Positions 6,119-6,119 of a stretch of 6,119 nucleotides of DNA are shown here, in pieces (within the stretch, counting starts at the first letter, position 1; the number at the start of each line of letters is the position of its first letter). Source of the stretch: an uncultured Clostridium sp. GTDB taxonomy: Bacteria > Bacillota > Clostridia > TANB77 > CAG-508. The notes below the pieces were generated by a model, which saw nothing but the letters and a program-made list of their open reading frames with translations, was not told the DNA's origin and searched no databases. The translations under genes were made by a program, and so were the position numbers. The DNA lies in NCBI GenBank assembly GCA_947057505.1, contig CAMSEM010000074.1, positions 1-6,119 of the forward strand, written 5' to 3'.

Positions 6119-6119
6119 T

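Overview
The window is strongly AT-rich and looks like a piece of an endospore-forming member of the Clostridia (low-GC Firmicutes). The evidence is the sporulation genes yqfC, yqfD and a pdaA-type cortex deacetylase, purine-rich ribosome binding sites (AAGGAGG, GGAGG), a TTG start codon on yqfD, and a LytTR/AgrC-type two-component pair. I cannot name a genus. The window may lie at the end of a draft contig, because its last ~60 bases look rearranged.

The left three quarters (1-4752) is one tightly packed minus-strand block. In transcription order it holds a pdaA-like delta-lactam deacetylase broken by one extra base, yqfC, yqfD, an unrecognised 400-residue helical protein, ybeY, and a diacylglycerol/undecaprenol kinase (dgkA) that runs off the left edge. 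Gaps are 54 bp or less and I see no terminator between genes, so an operon is likely. This is the familiar Firmicutes yqfC-yqfD-phoH-(pgpH)-ybeY-dgkA neighbourhood with two changes. The unknown protein sits where phoH is expected, and a cortex-modifying deacetylase sits upstream of yqfC. The dgkA product appears to be fused to a PAP2-like phosphatase domain, of which only the first signature residues are in view.

Bases 4753-5106 are a divergent intergenic region. Rightward it carries a near-perfect housekeeping promoter (TTGACA, 17 bp, TATATT), a leader of about 100 nt and a strong ribosome binding site. Leftward there is only a weak sporulation-type promoter candidate for the deacetylase.

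The right end (5107-6119) is plus-strand: an AgrA-type LytTR response regulator overlapping the start of an AgrC-like membrane histidine kinase. The kinase frame closes after about 92 codons. The bases beyond it read better on the opposite strand, as a peptide resembling a later membrane segment of the same kinase family. This suggests a fold-back chimera or a real inversion. No agrB or agrD gene is in view, so the inducing signal is unknown.
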